A stretch of DNA of 64,000 nucleotides from Neospora caninum Liverpool (GCF_000208865.1 NC_018386.1:248001-312000), one strand, 5' to 3'; counted from the first letter of the stretch, positions 1-14,900 are shown. A program made the numbers and translations. Notes: generated by a model not told the origin, from the letters alone.

Positions 1-3000
1 TCTCTCTCGCTCACGTACATCGCAGCCACGAAGGTGAGAAGTAACTCGCCGGCTGCACTATCGGCGAGAGGCTTGAGCAAAGAAGAGCCGAGGCCGCCTG
101 ATGACGACATCGCATGCGGCAACATGAGATCCACGCTGTTTCCAGGGGGGGAGCACCTCGATGAACTCACCTAGAGAACCACGCTTTCGTCTTGCGGGGA
201 GGCAAACGGGTCCAGCGACGAACCCCATGCAGGAGAGGAGCTGAAAAAGCTCGTACCGCCACCATGTATACTTGCACAGCTTGTGTCAGCCCGTTCCCAT
301 CCTCGTTTGACGTCCCGCTCGGATATGATGGCTGACTAGCCGCAAAAGTGTTACGCTATAGATCAGGGGTTGAGCTTCAGAAGCACGAGGCGACTGAGCT
401 CAGTCCGAGAAACATCCTGGAGGAGCGTGGGACAGCGCCGCTGAACTCCGAGACGAGCAGCACGTGAAGACGAATATACCAAGCCGACCCACCACGCGAT
501 GTGGGTCCCGTCGTTTCCAGGAATTGCCAGTCGGTGATGCAGTACCTTGTATGCGTTCGGCCGCCGGAAGTGAGGTTGTTACAAATCACACCCAATTGGT
601 GTCCCGCGCTCAAACAGCGAACGTAGGCCTTGCTGTTGGGAAGACGGATAATTTCAGCCCGTCACCTGGCATATCAGAAAACAGCGCCTCCTGAAGACCA
701 GCAGGCCGCCAGCGAACGTGGCGGCGCAACTCGAAGCAGGTGGCGCAATTACCGTCTCCGGGAAATGCTTGACCGACGTACGCAACTCTAATGAGTTTTC
801 CGTTCTTGCGTCTGTGACTTTGTTGACGATGAGCGCCACGATGCCGTGCTGGGCTTCCTAGTAAGCACTGTTTTCTCACCGGAATATCACGCACTCAGAA
901 AACTGAGCTTGCCCTTTCTCGCGGGTATGATTCACGTGACATCGCGATAACGTCCGTCAGGGTGCGTAATGAAGAGGCCGCTACGTTATATGGGAAAAAT
1001 GAAAGGTGTGGTAGGCGGCCAGAATTTTAGAAGCGGCTCGGTGATCACCACAGTGCGCGTCCACGCATTAGCATAATGCCTCTCAGCTCCAACCCCGCGC
1101 CACATTGGGTCACAACCAGTGGACGCCATTGAGTGTCCCTTTGGAACATTCGGACGTAGATAGTTCTTGTCCTGTCGACACCGGAAACGCAAGCCATCAG
1201 CTTTCGTGGTCAGTTTTGGCAGGCCCGGCTTCTTTTTCTCAGCGAAAGGACCAAGTGACCAAGATCCCGCGTCAACGCAGCTGGGAACGACAGCGCGAAA
1301 GGCTTGGCGATCTTAGAGGCACCTGCAAAAGGATCCAAGAATGGTCTCACGAGTACTTCCGCCTGAATCGGGGTTTTGGAGGCTGTTGCGTCGGCATGCG
1401 AATTGGCTGGCGAAGAAGTGTGCTGCCCATGACAAGATGGAGTACAGCAATCTTCGATGTCATGGCAGCCTTACTCATACCTCCACCCACACGCGTTGCA
1501 GCGGCAAGCCACCTCCCTTGTATAGTGTCGAGCAGGAGTGCCGGTGCTGCGTTATTGGAATTCTATGATGGCGCCGATCTGGCGTGCTATGGCGGTACTT
1601 TAGACGGGGGCGCCGGCGCATGGAAACGTGTCTGTCGGAACCTCGCCAGTAGTGTGGTCAGAACGCGGCCTGACACCGCTGACGCGCGGCTGGCATCTTG
1701 GCGAGTTATCGGACAAAATTGTCGCCTTTGTCATCAGCCGAGTCCGCTGAAAAACCTCCTGTCATTGGGTTCCAGAGGTGTGCGGCATCGCCAGCGCGCC
1801 GCAGGGTAAAGTCGGCGGCCGGACCGAATAGCCGCCCCTCGCCCTCCGGGAGACAGACAGAATATTGACCTACAGCGGATCTGGGGTACCTAGAGACAGT
1901 ACAACAAGCCACGCACGATTGGCTGCATCATGGCGCTTCAGGACTATGTGGTACTTCCTGTACCGGCGGCGCCCAGGGAAAAGATCTTGCTTTCGTGCGC
2001 AGTGCTTGCACCCGATCCAAGTCCGCAAGCGAACAAACGGATATTCCATCAATATGCGATGAACAAGTCAGAGAGCTCGAACAGCTCTATCGGACAGCAT
2101 GGGTGCCGGGGGACTTTCCGTTCATGACAGGGTCTGCTGCGTCGGTTGGGTGAACGGTTTGACGACGAAATTGAATCGAGCACGCCCCACTGCCGCAGAG
2201 CCCTGCTCAGGCGCCGCTGACCCGTGCAACGATATGTACAATGGACGCCTGCTGCCCTAGGCAGTCGCGACATGATGGGCCTTCCCGGGACCAGCCGACA
2301 CCAGCTCTCAAATGGTCGTGGCTCTTGCGCCAGGACATTTTAGAGACCCCGCACTGTGCAACCGCGGCCACCGCGTCAAGCTGGTGACGCCCAGCGGCGG
2401 GGGTAAAGCTAAGGCCACTCTGGAAAGCCACGCTCACCCTTTACTAATCATGCCGCCTAACAACGCTTCACAAGCGACGGTGCCCGCTCTGAAATAACCT
2501 GTCCCCGTGGACCTGGAATAAGCTGTTGACTTGGCACGCCACCTCCACGAATGGAAGCCTTTTGCCTCATTACAGCAATGTGAAACGCGATCGTTTTGAC
2601 GGTGCCGAAAAAAAGAAAGAGGTGCTTGGGGGACATGTTAGCCGGTGAACAGACGCCCATCCGATATGTGCGTATCCTTCTTATGCCTCATCCCTTCACA
2701 ATGCAGTCCTGCCGAGAGGGAAGTGTATGACTTTGGCGTTCATTTTCTGTATCTCATTTCTTTTCACCCATGGAACGAAAGGGCCATGAGCTGGTATCCT
2801 GCGGGCGGCAGTGTTGCGGCACGGAGAGAAAGAAAAGCTGGAGTTACGCATGCTTACCACAGTAACGGTTCGCGAAAGGATGCCCCCTCTCTGTCACAGA
2901 ACGGCTGCTAGTTTCCCGACAACAAGCGTATGGTCGCGCCCTGCGGTTGCAGGAACAGGTGATTTGATTGTGGGTCCTGTGCCCGTCCAAAGGCGACTTG

Positions 3001-6000
3001 TTGCGCCGGCTTCAACGACCCGCCTCAGGCTCGCACAGTGCCATCGCTTCACGCCCTCAGCACCAAAACTTGGCGGGATAGGCTTTAGCGAAAGAGTTAG
3101 CTCCCTCCCCTGAACTACAGAGGCGGCTGCGGTGCCCCACTATTCCCCTACCTAACTCTTCTCGTACACCCGGGGACGTGCTGCTGATGAGCAGCAGGGC
3201 GGCCTTGCAGCTCTCCAAGAAATCAGCCGACATCGATTCGATGACTGCAACGAGACCCTGGACGCTTCACAGCAGGACCAGTCTCTGAGGTTTTTCCGGA
3301 AACTATGCAACCACATCACACTGTGGATTTCTGTGAGTCGTTAGCTGGGAATGCAGCTCGTCGATGTCGGGGTGGATGTTTCGGATTGGCAGATAAGACG
3401 CTTAACCTAGTCTGCTTGGGTGCCTGGGACACAAATCGCGCAGACACCTCAGGAATCGAAAGCGAGTCATCTTGGCAGAACAATGTGGCTGTCACAGCTT
3501 TTCGAGGGACTCTAGCCCCTTCGCGAGTTGGTTGAATACCGAGCGTCCAGCATGCTCACAGATATAAAGCGGCGGACACTTCAGCGAGCCAATCTTACAG
3601 GCGCCGCAGAGGGCGATTCTCCGGCCGAGAAGCCATACGACCACACCCGTCCCCCTCTGGCAGCAGCTACAGATGAACGGATTGACAACTCATCCTTCGT
3701 GCAACGCGCACCAGTTAGCAGAGCCTAAAACCATCGTGAGGCCTGCGAAGCGTCGGATTTCCTGCCTCCGGACGAACGGTCATCGGATACGAGAAGGACT
3801 TCCGCGACGTAGCTCTGCCATTGGCATTACCGTCGTCCGCCCCACCGCGTCTCCTACCCGGGTTGACCAAATGTCGTCGCCGGCCTTTCGCCGTCTCTGA
3901 AAAGGAATTTCAATAGCAACCCTAATATCGAACAGGCGCACGAGACCTCCGATAAGAGAACACATCTTGCATGGCCCTATATTCGCCCAGCACTGGTGGG
4001 GGAATATATATTAGAGGTTGGGCACTTCTGGTTCTGATCCTGAATACGCGCTTGTTTACCCGAAGCCAGCTCTGCTAACAGCCGAGGGTTTCCAGTCACC
4101 GAACGTCAGCAGCCTTTACATTAGAGCTGAGGATCGCAAGAGTAGCCGTGCCGGATACTTCCACACGCCTCAGTTAACGCGGGAGACCCGCGACACTGGT
4201 CAACCTTCTAGGCACGTCTGTTCCGCGACTTGATATTATATCGTCCTCGCTCTCTCCCTACCGTGCCTTTTTCTTCCGTTGGAGCCCGTTGCACCGATGA
4301 AACTCCACTGGGAATCGCCAAGGAAGGCGGCCAGCGGATCGACTCCTCGGCCTCCTGATCGTCACAGAGAAACGCAGTGAAACAGCAACGAACAGCTCCA
4401 CAACACCGGTCGTTTGCCCCCTTCCGCAGTGGAGAAAGTAGCGAACGTGTCAACGTTTGTCAGCATAAACTCTGCTGATAACCTTTCATTCAGCCTTATT
4501 CAAAAGTGCCAACAAAAGAGAGGGCGCTTGTCGGGGTTGCACTGTCGGCTCATGTTCTCTGGTTACCATTGGAAGACACTACCGGTGCAATGTGTCCAAA
4601 ACCGCTCTCCCTAACCTCAACCGGTTTCACCCTTCCCATGTTAGACAGAAAACACTGCCGAGCCGCTTGGCATTAGTCTAACGGGGCAAGGCAGGTTAGG
4701 TGTCTACCAGCTGCAGTAGGCAGGCCGCACAACGTGTCAACAGAAAGCATATTTCTAGGAGATACATGCGCAATCGTATCTGTAACTGCCTGTACAGCTT
4801 AATGGGTTTTGTGAGTTTTCCCGCGGGTTTTCCCCGGATAACCTGCAACATCAGCTAACGAGCGGCTGAAGCCACACGCCACTTCGTCAAGCTTTCCCTT
4901 CCGGGCTTTCCGTTGATTCTGCGGCAAACTGTGTTATGCGAGATTACGTTGGTAATGGGAAATGCGAACTTGTTCTGGAGCCCCTGCTAGCGTATCGCCT
5001 CTGCGGCCGCGCCCGACCGGCACCGGCCGGCCTCACAAGGATTTCATCTGCATCCATGTTTGCCGTGTATGCGGCGGCTTTCTGTGCCACCCCAGGATCT
5101 TGAAAGGCGGATCTGCCGATTCCTCACTTGGTTGCTACCACACCTCACAGGTATTAGTAAAAAGCTGATAATGACACTGCCTCTCCGACACGGTGCGCCG
5201 GCGACACCGACCAATTCCTCGCGCGTGGGCAACCGCACACCATTCACATCCTCAGGTTAGCTGCGTTTCCGAGTGTGTTTAACCGTGTAAATATCATTAT
5301 GATTCTATCGCAAACCATTGAGATTATGAAGTCATGGTTCTGGGTGTCAGCCGGTTCGAGAAAACCGGGGCCCTCGCCATCCTCACCGGTTTCTTGTCCG
5401 ACGGAGCTTCCCCAGCATTTCGATGAGAGGCTATCCGTCGTACGATGGTACTGGCTGCACCTAAGTCTGTCTCATTCCCAAGTAGCCGTGGCGTGCTGAA
5501 GGGTTCCCGGGGGATGTGATGTGGAAAAGCCATAATGCAGTAGGATATTGAAATCCACCCACAATCCCGGCATTCGTCCGGCTCGTCACGTTTTCATTGT
5601 CGCTCTGACAGAAGCGCAGTTCCTCTCGTTTCTGCGGCCCCAGTCCCCTCTGCAGGTATTATTTTAGTGGTAGCTATCGTACCTTCATAATTCATACATA
5701 ATGAAAGGGATTTTCTCTTCCTTTCGCCATAGTGATTGCTCGTCAGCCTGTCGTGTGGAGCGGGGGTTTACAAAGGATGTGGCGCCGAGGGGCCCAGTGC
5801 ACGAAGTCAGAGAACGACTTTAGGCCAAGGCGTGAACTGCCTGTGATGTAAATACCAACCAGTATCTGATCCATAGGATGCACCGCGGTGTCCCCTGGTC
5901 ACGCATGCTTGTCGGTGTCTTGTAGAGTGGGAAGACGGAGTCAATTCAAGAAACGCGATCCCCCTCCGGAATCGCCGTCTTGAGCGAAAGTGTTCTTCAT

Positions 6001-9000
6001 GTATTGCAACATGCAGTCCTTCCGTCTTCTCGGGTTCGAAGGCCGATGAACGCAGTGCTTAACACCTTTCATCAATCTATTGCGTGACCTGCAACACGAG
6101 GGAGATTTAGAGTCTGATCCGCTTCTTTTGGGGCAGCGTTGTCGTGTGGCAGATGGCAGCCATAATATGCGCGGGGCTGTGAAAATATCCGTCATTTTTT
6201 CTTATACGGTAAGTTTGCTGGATCAGCTTTGCCGGCGGATTGCGTTGTAGCATCTGGAGGGAATACCCCGCCATAGGAGTGACGGAAATAGGAGTTCGGC
6301 AGATTGTCAGTCCCCTGCCTGGTACTGCACAACAGCACTAGCTGCCGTGGTGGGAGCGAGAAAGCAAATAAAAGGCATGTACAGCAGCTGTGTCGCTTCT
6401 CCAGTGTCCGTCAACGTACACTGTCAGTCTAAGCGGGCAAAGAGGTGACTGGCAAGTCATTTTAAGATGAGAGGCGACTTTGCTCGCCTGCCTGCATAGC
6501 CCGAATGGCACCTGCTATCTTGGTCGAGGTACAGCGGCGTTCGTTTTGGTAAAGCGACCGAACGCTTCTGGTGAAGCCGCATTGGAGAGATTTCGGATAA
6601 TTGAAGGAAAACAGAAATGCTCAGTGTGCCGAGTAATGTGGCATTATTCAGCGAAAAGATACACCACAGCTGGTGCAGTGCTGATGGCACCTCGCTAGTC
6701 TGTTTGCGATAGTGGAGTCGGATATTCATCCAGAGTTCACAGTGCCGGGAAGAGGACTGGGTTCCTTCACTTATTTCCCATCAGCATAGCACAGAGAACG
6801 GCAGCGCGAGAGGGCCTTCGCACGATGGCTCTGTGGCGGCAAGTGGCTGAAGCAACATCGAAGACAGAACTGTAGAATGATAAGGAAGAAAACTGAAGGC
6901 GGGCTCGACAACACGAAAGCGATGCTTTCCACCCTGAAAAAGCACGCACGCTGAGGAACTTGAATTGAAACCTCCTCTTGCAGGTGCTGTCCGAGTGTAG
7001 CAAGATGCGAAAGCCTGGGACCTTAAAAGTATAGATATGGTAAGTTTGAGAGCAGACTGTTGAAGGAGACTGAGCCGCGTGCGAACGTATAAGGGTGCTA
7101 TTCTCGAATAACCAATAAGAACCCTTGTCGGTAAAGAGGAATTCATTAGGTTTGCGGGCGGTGAATAACGTTCGCGATGAATGACGCATCTCTAGCATGT
7201 AATCAATGCCGATTTTGCCAGGATCGCTCCGCACGGACAACAAAGCATAGCAATCTAGAGTCCACCCTCGGGGGAGGCCACGGGGATGCTTCACAGGCAG
7301 AGCAACGTCAACATTGCACAACCAGTGAAAAGAGAGTCTAGATCACCATGGTAAATTGCTCTTTAAAGTCCTTGGAGAAGAGGTGCTACTGCACCCCACT
7401 CACGCGACGGAGAATTTTTCGCAGCTTCCGGTTTTGTTTGTTTATCCTTCCTATCTGGTAATAGGTCATCGTTTAGGTTTTACCGCCGGATTACATTGCC
7501 TTGGTGACCTTTCATTCGCAGTGGCTCAGTGTGAAACGCCAGGGAACAGCATTTTTTTTCTGAGGAGTGCGTAAACGCGGGTCCAGTACACTGCCGATTA
7601 CCATCTACACCCAGCTGCGGGGTCCAGAGTAAAAGCCCAGCTCCGCTGAGTGCTTTTACGCGATCACACATGCCACACGAATTCCCTGTGCATCACACGT
7701 AGCCTTCTGTATTGGAAATGCTTTTTCGAATCTTCTTTATCACGAGAAGACCTATCCGAAAGAGCTTTCTGGCACGTTCCAGCGGCAGTGTTCATGCCTT
7801 AACGCGGTGTATGAGTTGGTAGTTGCTTTGTGTTACTTTGTGTGACTTCCGCTTAAAAGCTCCCTGTATTCTTTTCCACACGCCACTCTCGGATCATACC
7901 ACAAGCGTGTAGCGTAGGATGAAGCGAGGACTATCGATTCCAATAATTTGTTCCATTGCTACTCTGTGTTTGTCTCAAACCATTTGTCTGCACATGTACG
8001 AGGAGCAACGAACCTTTGTGACAAAAAAGATGGGACGCTGTTCTAATTCGTCGTGGTAAACGCAATCAACCGACGGCAGAAGGAGCATTCATATATTATG
8101 TGGTGTCATGAGACAATGCAGAAGAAGGATAAAGCTACTGCAGCGGTCGTGGTGAGGTATCAACTATTTCCTTTTCCTACGTGTTCGGAGTGTGCAACAC
8201 CAATCAAATAATATCTTCGGCTAAATGGCTAAGGTATCTGGATCGGATAGCAGCGGAACTGCTCGCTCTGTAATGAGAATCATATTGTGTGTGATAACGT
8301 TAAAGTGCTGGATTTCAATATACTAAAGGATTGAGGCCATTTCACATCGGTTTTGTTCTATTTGTAGTATACGGATTGTTGTGATCAATCGTATTTACAG
8401 ATACAGAGAACTGCTACTTGAATGCTAGTGTGGTCAGTACCATCGTACAAGACCTAAGACTCTCCGAGACGGGAATGTTTATCACGTTTTTGTGCGGAGG
8501 ACATCCTTCCAGCGGGACCATTGCTGGTTTATTTCTCTATTGTCTTTGTTCACTGGATGCATATTGTCTAATACGGTGCCGAGGACACTCAATAGAGATA
8601 CAACTCTATTCCAGGGACATTGTGTTTTACCGGTCTGCTCTAATTCGAATGTCTTTTTTTCTATTTTGGACCTTAGTTGGAGTGACCTTTCGTGCTTCGA
8701 GTAATCACATGTATCACTCTACGATTTTGTCATATGTAACAGGCATCTTGTGCATTTGCGAGCAGTCACCATCTAGTAAGAGATGTACAAAACAGGATGG
8801 GAATTTCAGATGCTGTGTGCTACAACTGGGCGTTTCGCATTCTTGTTCATTTCAATTTACATGACTGAAGGAGTAAAATAACGGGGCACCACGGTGACGA
8901 GAGGCCAGCTTTCTCCAATAGCATATTTGCTATCTTGGTTACTTGCTGGAGCTGTTTTGACGGAGGCTGCGTGTATATGCGGAGACCCAGAAAGAGGCAC

Positions 9001-11992
9001 CCCAATTGTGAGGAAATACCACCATGAATGATGCATGCCGACTTCTAATAGGCGGGCGTGGAGGGGGAGAAGCGCAGGTGCCTTCGGTACTAGGCGCGGA
9101 CAGGTGAGGAGGGAGACAGTCAGGCTGGTGTTAGGAGCTGTGGTCTGACCGGGGACGGAACTTGCCTACCACTACTTGGGGTTTGCGATTGTTTTGTGGT
9201 GGAAGAGGCGGGTACAGAAGCGCGCCTTCCTGAAGCCTTTCTCCTAGCAGTTTGCACGAATCACACATTTAACTTCAGTGCTTTCCTGCTGTAGGGAAGA
9301 GAATAATATACGCTCACTTCTCACCCGGGGGATCTTTGTGCGTATCGTATCGTAATGCTTTTGCACTGCGTAACATGGAGATTTACACCCTCTTGGGGAG
9401 ATTGTTAGTAATACGGTCTTGATATGCATATCAAGCCTCGGGTTCTGACAACAAGCTTGCAGAGACTCCTCAAATTGACGTGTCCCCTGGTAGTTCATAA
9501 GGCTTGGAGACATTCTCCGAACACTTGAATGGTGACGAGGACTTTCCGCAATCCGACACACCTAACTGGGAAGAAAAAGTCGCAGAGATCGAGAAAAGAA
9601 ACGATGCTATGGGAGGAGGACGAAATCCCCCAGAGGGTGTGAGGGCGGCTGGCTGGCCTCGCTAGGGCACAACAGGCCACCGGAGTGATTCTGGCAACGA
9701 TCGGCTAAAAAATGTGCACAGTGCGACCGAAGAGTTTTACGTCCTCCGTGACCAGAAATAGGTTCACTCGTGTTTTAGTCTTTTTTCTGTTTCAACGGAC
9801 ACGTGCGAATGCGAGTTTTAGAAGCGGCAAAACGCCGAAGCCTCATACATGAACACGATTACGGTTGTAAAACTTAATGTCCAGAAAGGCTCGCCGCTGA
9901 AAAGAATTAGTGTTTAGGGTGGTGGGGTGCACATACGCATGTATATTTTCATTGATGGCCCCAAATGCATTAAAAATGTCTCTCAGAGGCAAAGTCAGTT
10001 GTGTACGCGTGTACGAGCACGGAGCGGGTAGACAGGCAGAGGTTGACAGCGGATATATCTCACGTGTTTGCCCGACGCTGCGAAGACACAGTCAGCGGCA
10101 TAAAATGTGAACACGGACCGACTAATAGAGTTTCGACATCACTTTGTAGTCAGGGAGCGGGGAAGGAAAAGGCCGGCTATGATACAAGCAGCAGACAGAA
10201 AATGTATGCGCCGAGGAACAAGGAGGTGACCGCAGAAGCTGTAGACAAGAAGGCTCGCGAGATGCCGTGGAACAGCTGCTTTCGTGCTAGATCTTGCAGA
10301 TTCGTTACGAGGAACTTTTCAAGCAAGAGCGCATTTCTGACTGACGGCAGTGAGACGGAGTGAAACTTTACGATAGTAGGATGGCAAGACCTTGCCGTAA
10401 AGAAACGCTTCAAACATGAGATCACCACATATATGTATACTTCTTGGTTTTCGTCTGATCATGCACATGGGTCCTCTGTAATTCTACGTCACGTTTGTTT
10501 TTTTGACACACGCCATCGTTTGACTTGTGAGGTAAGAGCTAACCGCCGGGAGCAGGTTCGTCAGCTCCATACAGTTTTTGAGCAAAACGTCGCTCATTAA
10601 AGTCGGAAGGTCAAGCGCGACGATTTAGTCAATAACGTGTTTGCGGGTAGGGTCGCAAAAGAGGTGCAGGAACGTCTGACTCCTCGGGTCCGGTCGCCTG
10701 AGTGTCGTCGAAAGACACAGTTGGGGGGTACAAGATTTTGAATGTAGGAAGAAATAGACATTGGGTACGTCCCCCTGCTTATGGTATAGAAATGTGGGCA
10801 GCCGATTACGCTGGGCGAAGAGAGGCAAACGGGGTTTTTCACTCGGAAACTAACTGAAATTAAGGAATTTGTCCAGGTACTTGCACACGCTGGTGTCGCA
10901 TGCAGTTTGCACATTCGAGCAAAAAAAGCGACGGAACCGCGCGATGTGCCACCCGTCCCGACCGCAGCTTGTCGCGAAGAAGAACTGGTTGGAAAGAGCT
11001 TGTGTTGGCGACCACCCGCCCCCGTCGCTCTTTTCAGTTGCTCGCTTCTGTGGCAGCCAGAATCTCTGGAACGGCAGACACGCAGTGATGTTTGCCTAAA
11101 TTGGAGTCAGCCCGCTTTTGCATGAACGACAAGTCTTCACACTTTATGCTCGCTTGCTGTGAGAGTCCACTCCTTCTATGTCTTCCACTGAAGGGTAGAG
11201 GACGTTCCTGCCGATTCCCCTCTTGGAAATTAACGACTTACTCGAAAGACCAACGGTTTCACGTGCTTTTCTTGCAATTGCATGACAGTCAGAGCAAAGG
11301 CCGTGGTAGTCTCTCTCCGTTTGTTTAGGTTTATGGATTGTCTTGCACCTGGCGGGCCAATCCTCAGCAGATTTTCGTGTCGTACATCGGAAGGACGCGG
11401 CGCCTGCCAGAGCTTGGCATGAGATTCATGCAAAGGGTAGCAGGTCACCGTGTGTGAAGATTCTTTTGGGGATCGAGAGTTGCAGTCCGTCGGTGTGGGA
11501 TTACGTCTCACAGCTGACGAGGCGGAGAATTCTCCGGTCATCTCCTGTCTCGTCAGCTTTCACCAGTTTTTTGTTGCAATCCTCTCAGCCCGGAAGTGGT
11601 AAAGCCTCCACGGTGCATGGCTTTTTCGTAAGTGTTTGCGGGGATGTACACGCGTTCAGGATGACACAACTCTCTCTTTTTCCATTGTTTCGGTAGACGC
11701 GTCAAAACGCCACTCTTAGTTGGAGGGCCCGTCAGTCGCAGGGACCGTGCCTCCTGTTTGTTCTGTTCCACTTCAACCGTCCCCGTTTCCGGCGAAGCAG
11801 GGGAACGAGAATCGAGGATCGGCGCGTCTCCGCATGTGCGTTGTCCGACCGCCCCTTCTCACTGTGTATCTATTGCTGTGGGCCGGAGGAAACAACGGAT
11901 AAGGAAAATTCCTCTCTGTTATGCATTCGGGTGGTTCCGGCTAAAGTTGAGGGCCTTCCAGTTAGAACTGATTTCCCGAGTTGGTCTTCACG
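1..11992. other. Long stretch with no supportable gene
   Basis: I see no recognisable protein, RNA gene or mobile element in these 12 kb. The longest open frames (1105-1809 on plus, 6767-7321 on minus, 8418-8864 on plus) mostly begin at non-ATG codons, have compositions without domain-like character, and do not link through splice sites into a family I know. Base composition varies, with an AT-rich tract at about 7.7-8.9 kb. The right edge must contain the promoter and 5' untranslated region of RPN9. Genes made only of short exons or non-coding RNAs could be hidden here. Confidence 0.5.
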
Positions 11993-14900
11993 ATGACGGC
12001 AAATTCCGGCCCCGTCAACACCGGCGGGAGTGCACCGGCGGGGGACGAATCCCTGGCCAACGCAGCTGCAAAGAAGCGCGAACAATTGGCCGCCGCAGCA
12101 AGTCCTCAAATGCGGGCTCTTCTTCAACAGGCTCCGAGCGAGATGAAACAGCCCGAGCAGCGACTGCAGGAAGAGAAAGCAAAACATCCAGAGGCGGTCG
12201 CCTTGCTTCAGCAGATCGAGGATGCCCTCGTATCAAAGTACGCCTTGCAGCTGTCGCTCTTTCGTTTTTGGCTGGGGAAGAAGGGACACGTTTAGCGACC
12301 TCCGACACACGCCTATTTGCATCCTTCGGGTTCAGTCACAGTGAAGGGTTCATTCCAGGAGACGGGAAACCTGTGGCTCCGCCAGTGAACCTACAGGCGC
12401 TGTTATGTGCGTGACTCACACGTAGCTTGTAGGTTTATCCAATCTTTCCTTGTCTAGGGTAGGAATTCATCAGCAGCAGGTCCATTTCTCGGCCACGTGG
12501 ATATCCGATGACATTTCCCCACGTCACAGGGGTTCACCTTGGAGAAGCCTGCGGGCCTGGAGGAGAAGCTCCTGGCAAGGATATCGGTCTTTCCTGTGGC
12601 CTTTGTTGTGCTGCCGACTCTGTGCCCGTCTTTTTGTCGGTTGGGAAAACGTCGAATTCACCAAATATATCGAACCTCAGGAACAACAGGCGGCGCTTCT
12701 CAACTCGCGCTGGCACCGTCAATTCGTGTCTGCCTCGTTGCCTTTTTTCGCGCCGTTCTTCTCCCTGCTAGCACACATCGTGTGTCTCGGCGGCCCTCAT
12801 CTTTTCGGCTGTCCCTTTCTGCGGTGCTGGAGGATCTAAGCGCGTGCTCCTGTCGGGGAACAAGAATGCGATCCGTGTGTTCCATACAGACTCTCGGGTT
12901 ATGTGTGTGTCTCTTGCGCGCAGGCGTTACCACGAGTTCACGATGGCGTCGTTCGCATACGTTGCTCCCCTGTCCCTGGGAGACAACTCTCTGGGTAGCG
13001 CATCCATCGAAGTTCCTTCACCCGCGCCGAGCTTCTCAGGCCTCGACCGCGTGGAGTTCTTCTTCTACGTAGTCGGCCCGCTGCAGAACAAACTCGACGA
13101 GGCGGCCTTCCTCAGACTGCTCGGCGCTGTCTGCGAGGACATTGGTGTGTCTCAAGGGAAAGGGAATGCTGTGCACCTCCACGTCGTTCGGCAAGTGGAA
13201 CAGTCTGGTGGACCTGCGTATCCAACGCTTGCCTGCCACGAGCAAGCTGCTTGCCTGCGCCTACATTATCTATATCTATCTATATCTATATCGATCTATA
13301 TCTGTCTCTATCCATCTATCCATATCCGAGTCCAAAAAAAATATGTATTGTGGGGGACCTTAGAGCAGAGAACGTTTGTGGACGTGTTCCTGTGGAGATG
13401 GTATTTTCTGTGTTGACTTGCAGATGGCCGAGACGCGCTGTTTTTTCTCTCGTACTACCCCTTGTCGGACGGCACACAGAGTTCGAGTGGCTCTGGCCAG
13501 AGCCGGGGGGCGGAGAGCAGCGTGCTGTCGCCAAACGCGTCTCCCTCGGCCTCGCAGGCTCCCAACGCCGCGCTGGCAGCTGCGCTTGAGGCAGAAGTGT
13601 TGTATAAGACGTGCCAGAGCTACCACCTCTCTCAGTGTCAGGAATTTTCCGAGAGCGAAGAAATTCTTGACGAGCTTCAGAAGAAGTTGCATGACACTTC
13701 GGTCGGTGTTGGCGGCGTCGCCCAAGCCGCCTTCCAGCGCGCGGCAGCCACTCTCGCAAAGGTATGCCATTGCCCAGAGGCTCTCACAGCTCTGTTTTTC
13801 CCACGTGCCGAAAGCCGACTTTCGGTGTGCACGGGGAAACCTAGAGTACGCCGCATACGCTACAGACTCGGTGTAGGGCAGCCGGGAAAGGCTGCGCAAG
13901 AGCCCCGCCAAGCGTCGGAGTCTGGAGACTAGGGAGGGGAGGGCGTATGTGCTCATTTAGGCCTTGTATGTGGGCGAGGAAAGTGTAAAGGCCACAACAT
14001 CAACCGGCGACGCACAAGTCGCATTGTTGGGATCAGTCCTGCATGTTTTCCACGTCGAGGGGGGGGGGGGGGGGGGAAAATGCCAGTTTTTCTTCCCGAA
14101 AACACACAGCTACCGCGTTTAGGACGAAGAGAGTCGTAAACGAACTTCTGCTTCTCTATCTGGAGAGCCGCGGTACAAGCAGTGAAAACGCACGTGTACA
14201 TGCCTCTTGTTCGTGTGCGCGGGGATACCACCTGGGCGGCTTCTTTAGCTCCCTGGAAAAACGCCCCCTTTTGACCAAGTTTTCTGCGACGTGCAGGCGC
14301 AGGACAAGTATGCGGAGTTTTATCACCACGCCATCATCTTTCTGGCGTACACTCCCACCAGTACGTTTCCCCTTCCTCTTCTCTTTCAGGCTTTCTCGCG
14401 GAAGGGAAGACAAGTGTATCCGCCGGGGGGGCGGGGGGGGGGGGGGGGGGGGGAACACAGAGACAGCAGAGACACATGCCGGGCAATCGACCGCGTCTGC
14501 GTGTTCTGAGAACCTTTGAGCAACCGAAACGTTCTTTCTTCTGCACTATACGATTGTCTGCTGGAGCACAGCATATGATCGGTGATTTTCAACTGTATGT
14601 CGAGACCCCTAGTCGATACTTGCGAAGGGGCGTTTCCGTTTCGTGCGCATTCATGGCTTACGTTCCTCGAATGACGTTCCTATATCTGGTTCGCCGTTGT
14701 CACCGGGGAAAAGGGCCGCTGAAGGTTTCCAAGGTTTCCTAACGGTACTTCGGAGTGTTTTCGCCAACTAGGCATGGGGCTTGATTTTTTGTATCCTCTG
14801 CCTCCGCTGTGTGTGCACATCGCTGCGTTTGCGCAGTGAGTATTCCAGAAAAGGACCGCGTGGGACTCGCCTACGAGATTGCTGTCGCCGCCCTTGTCGC

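Noticed and set aside
1105..1809. 234-codon plus-strand frame
   Set aside because: It starts at a TTG, has no domain character, and frames of this length are expected by chance in 64 kb of GC-balanced sequence.
6030..6050. GGTTCGAA resembling a tRNA T-loop
   Set aside because: No acceptor or anticodon stem can be folded around it.
9032..9038. TGCATGC motif, a known apicomplexan AP2-type element
   Set aside because: A single palindromic heptamer far from any supported gene is expected by chance.
12539..12720. An extra RPN9 exon suggested by a protein-like reading (EFTKYIEP, EQQAALLN)
   Set aside because: Exon 1 splices in perfect phase directly to 12924, and the joined sequence already aligns with the family; no donor at the end of this stretch restores the frame.
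13360..13956. 198-codon minus-strand frame
   Set aside because: It is the shadow of RPN9 exon 3.
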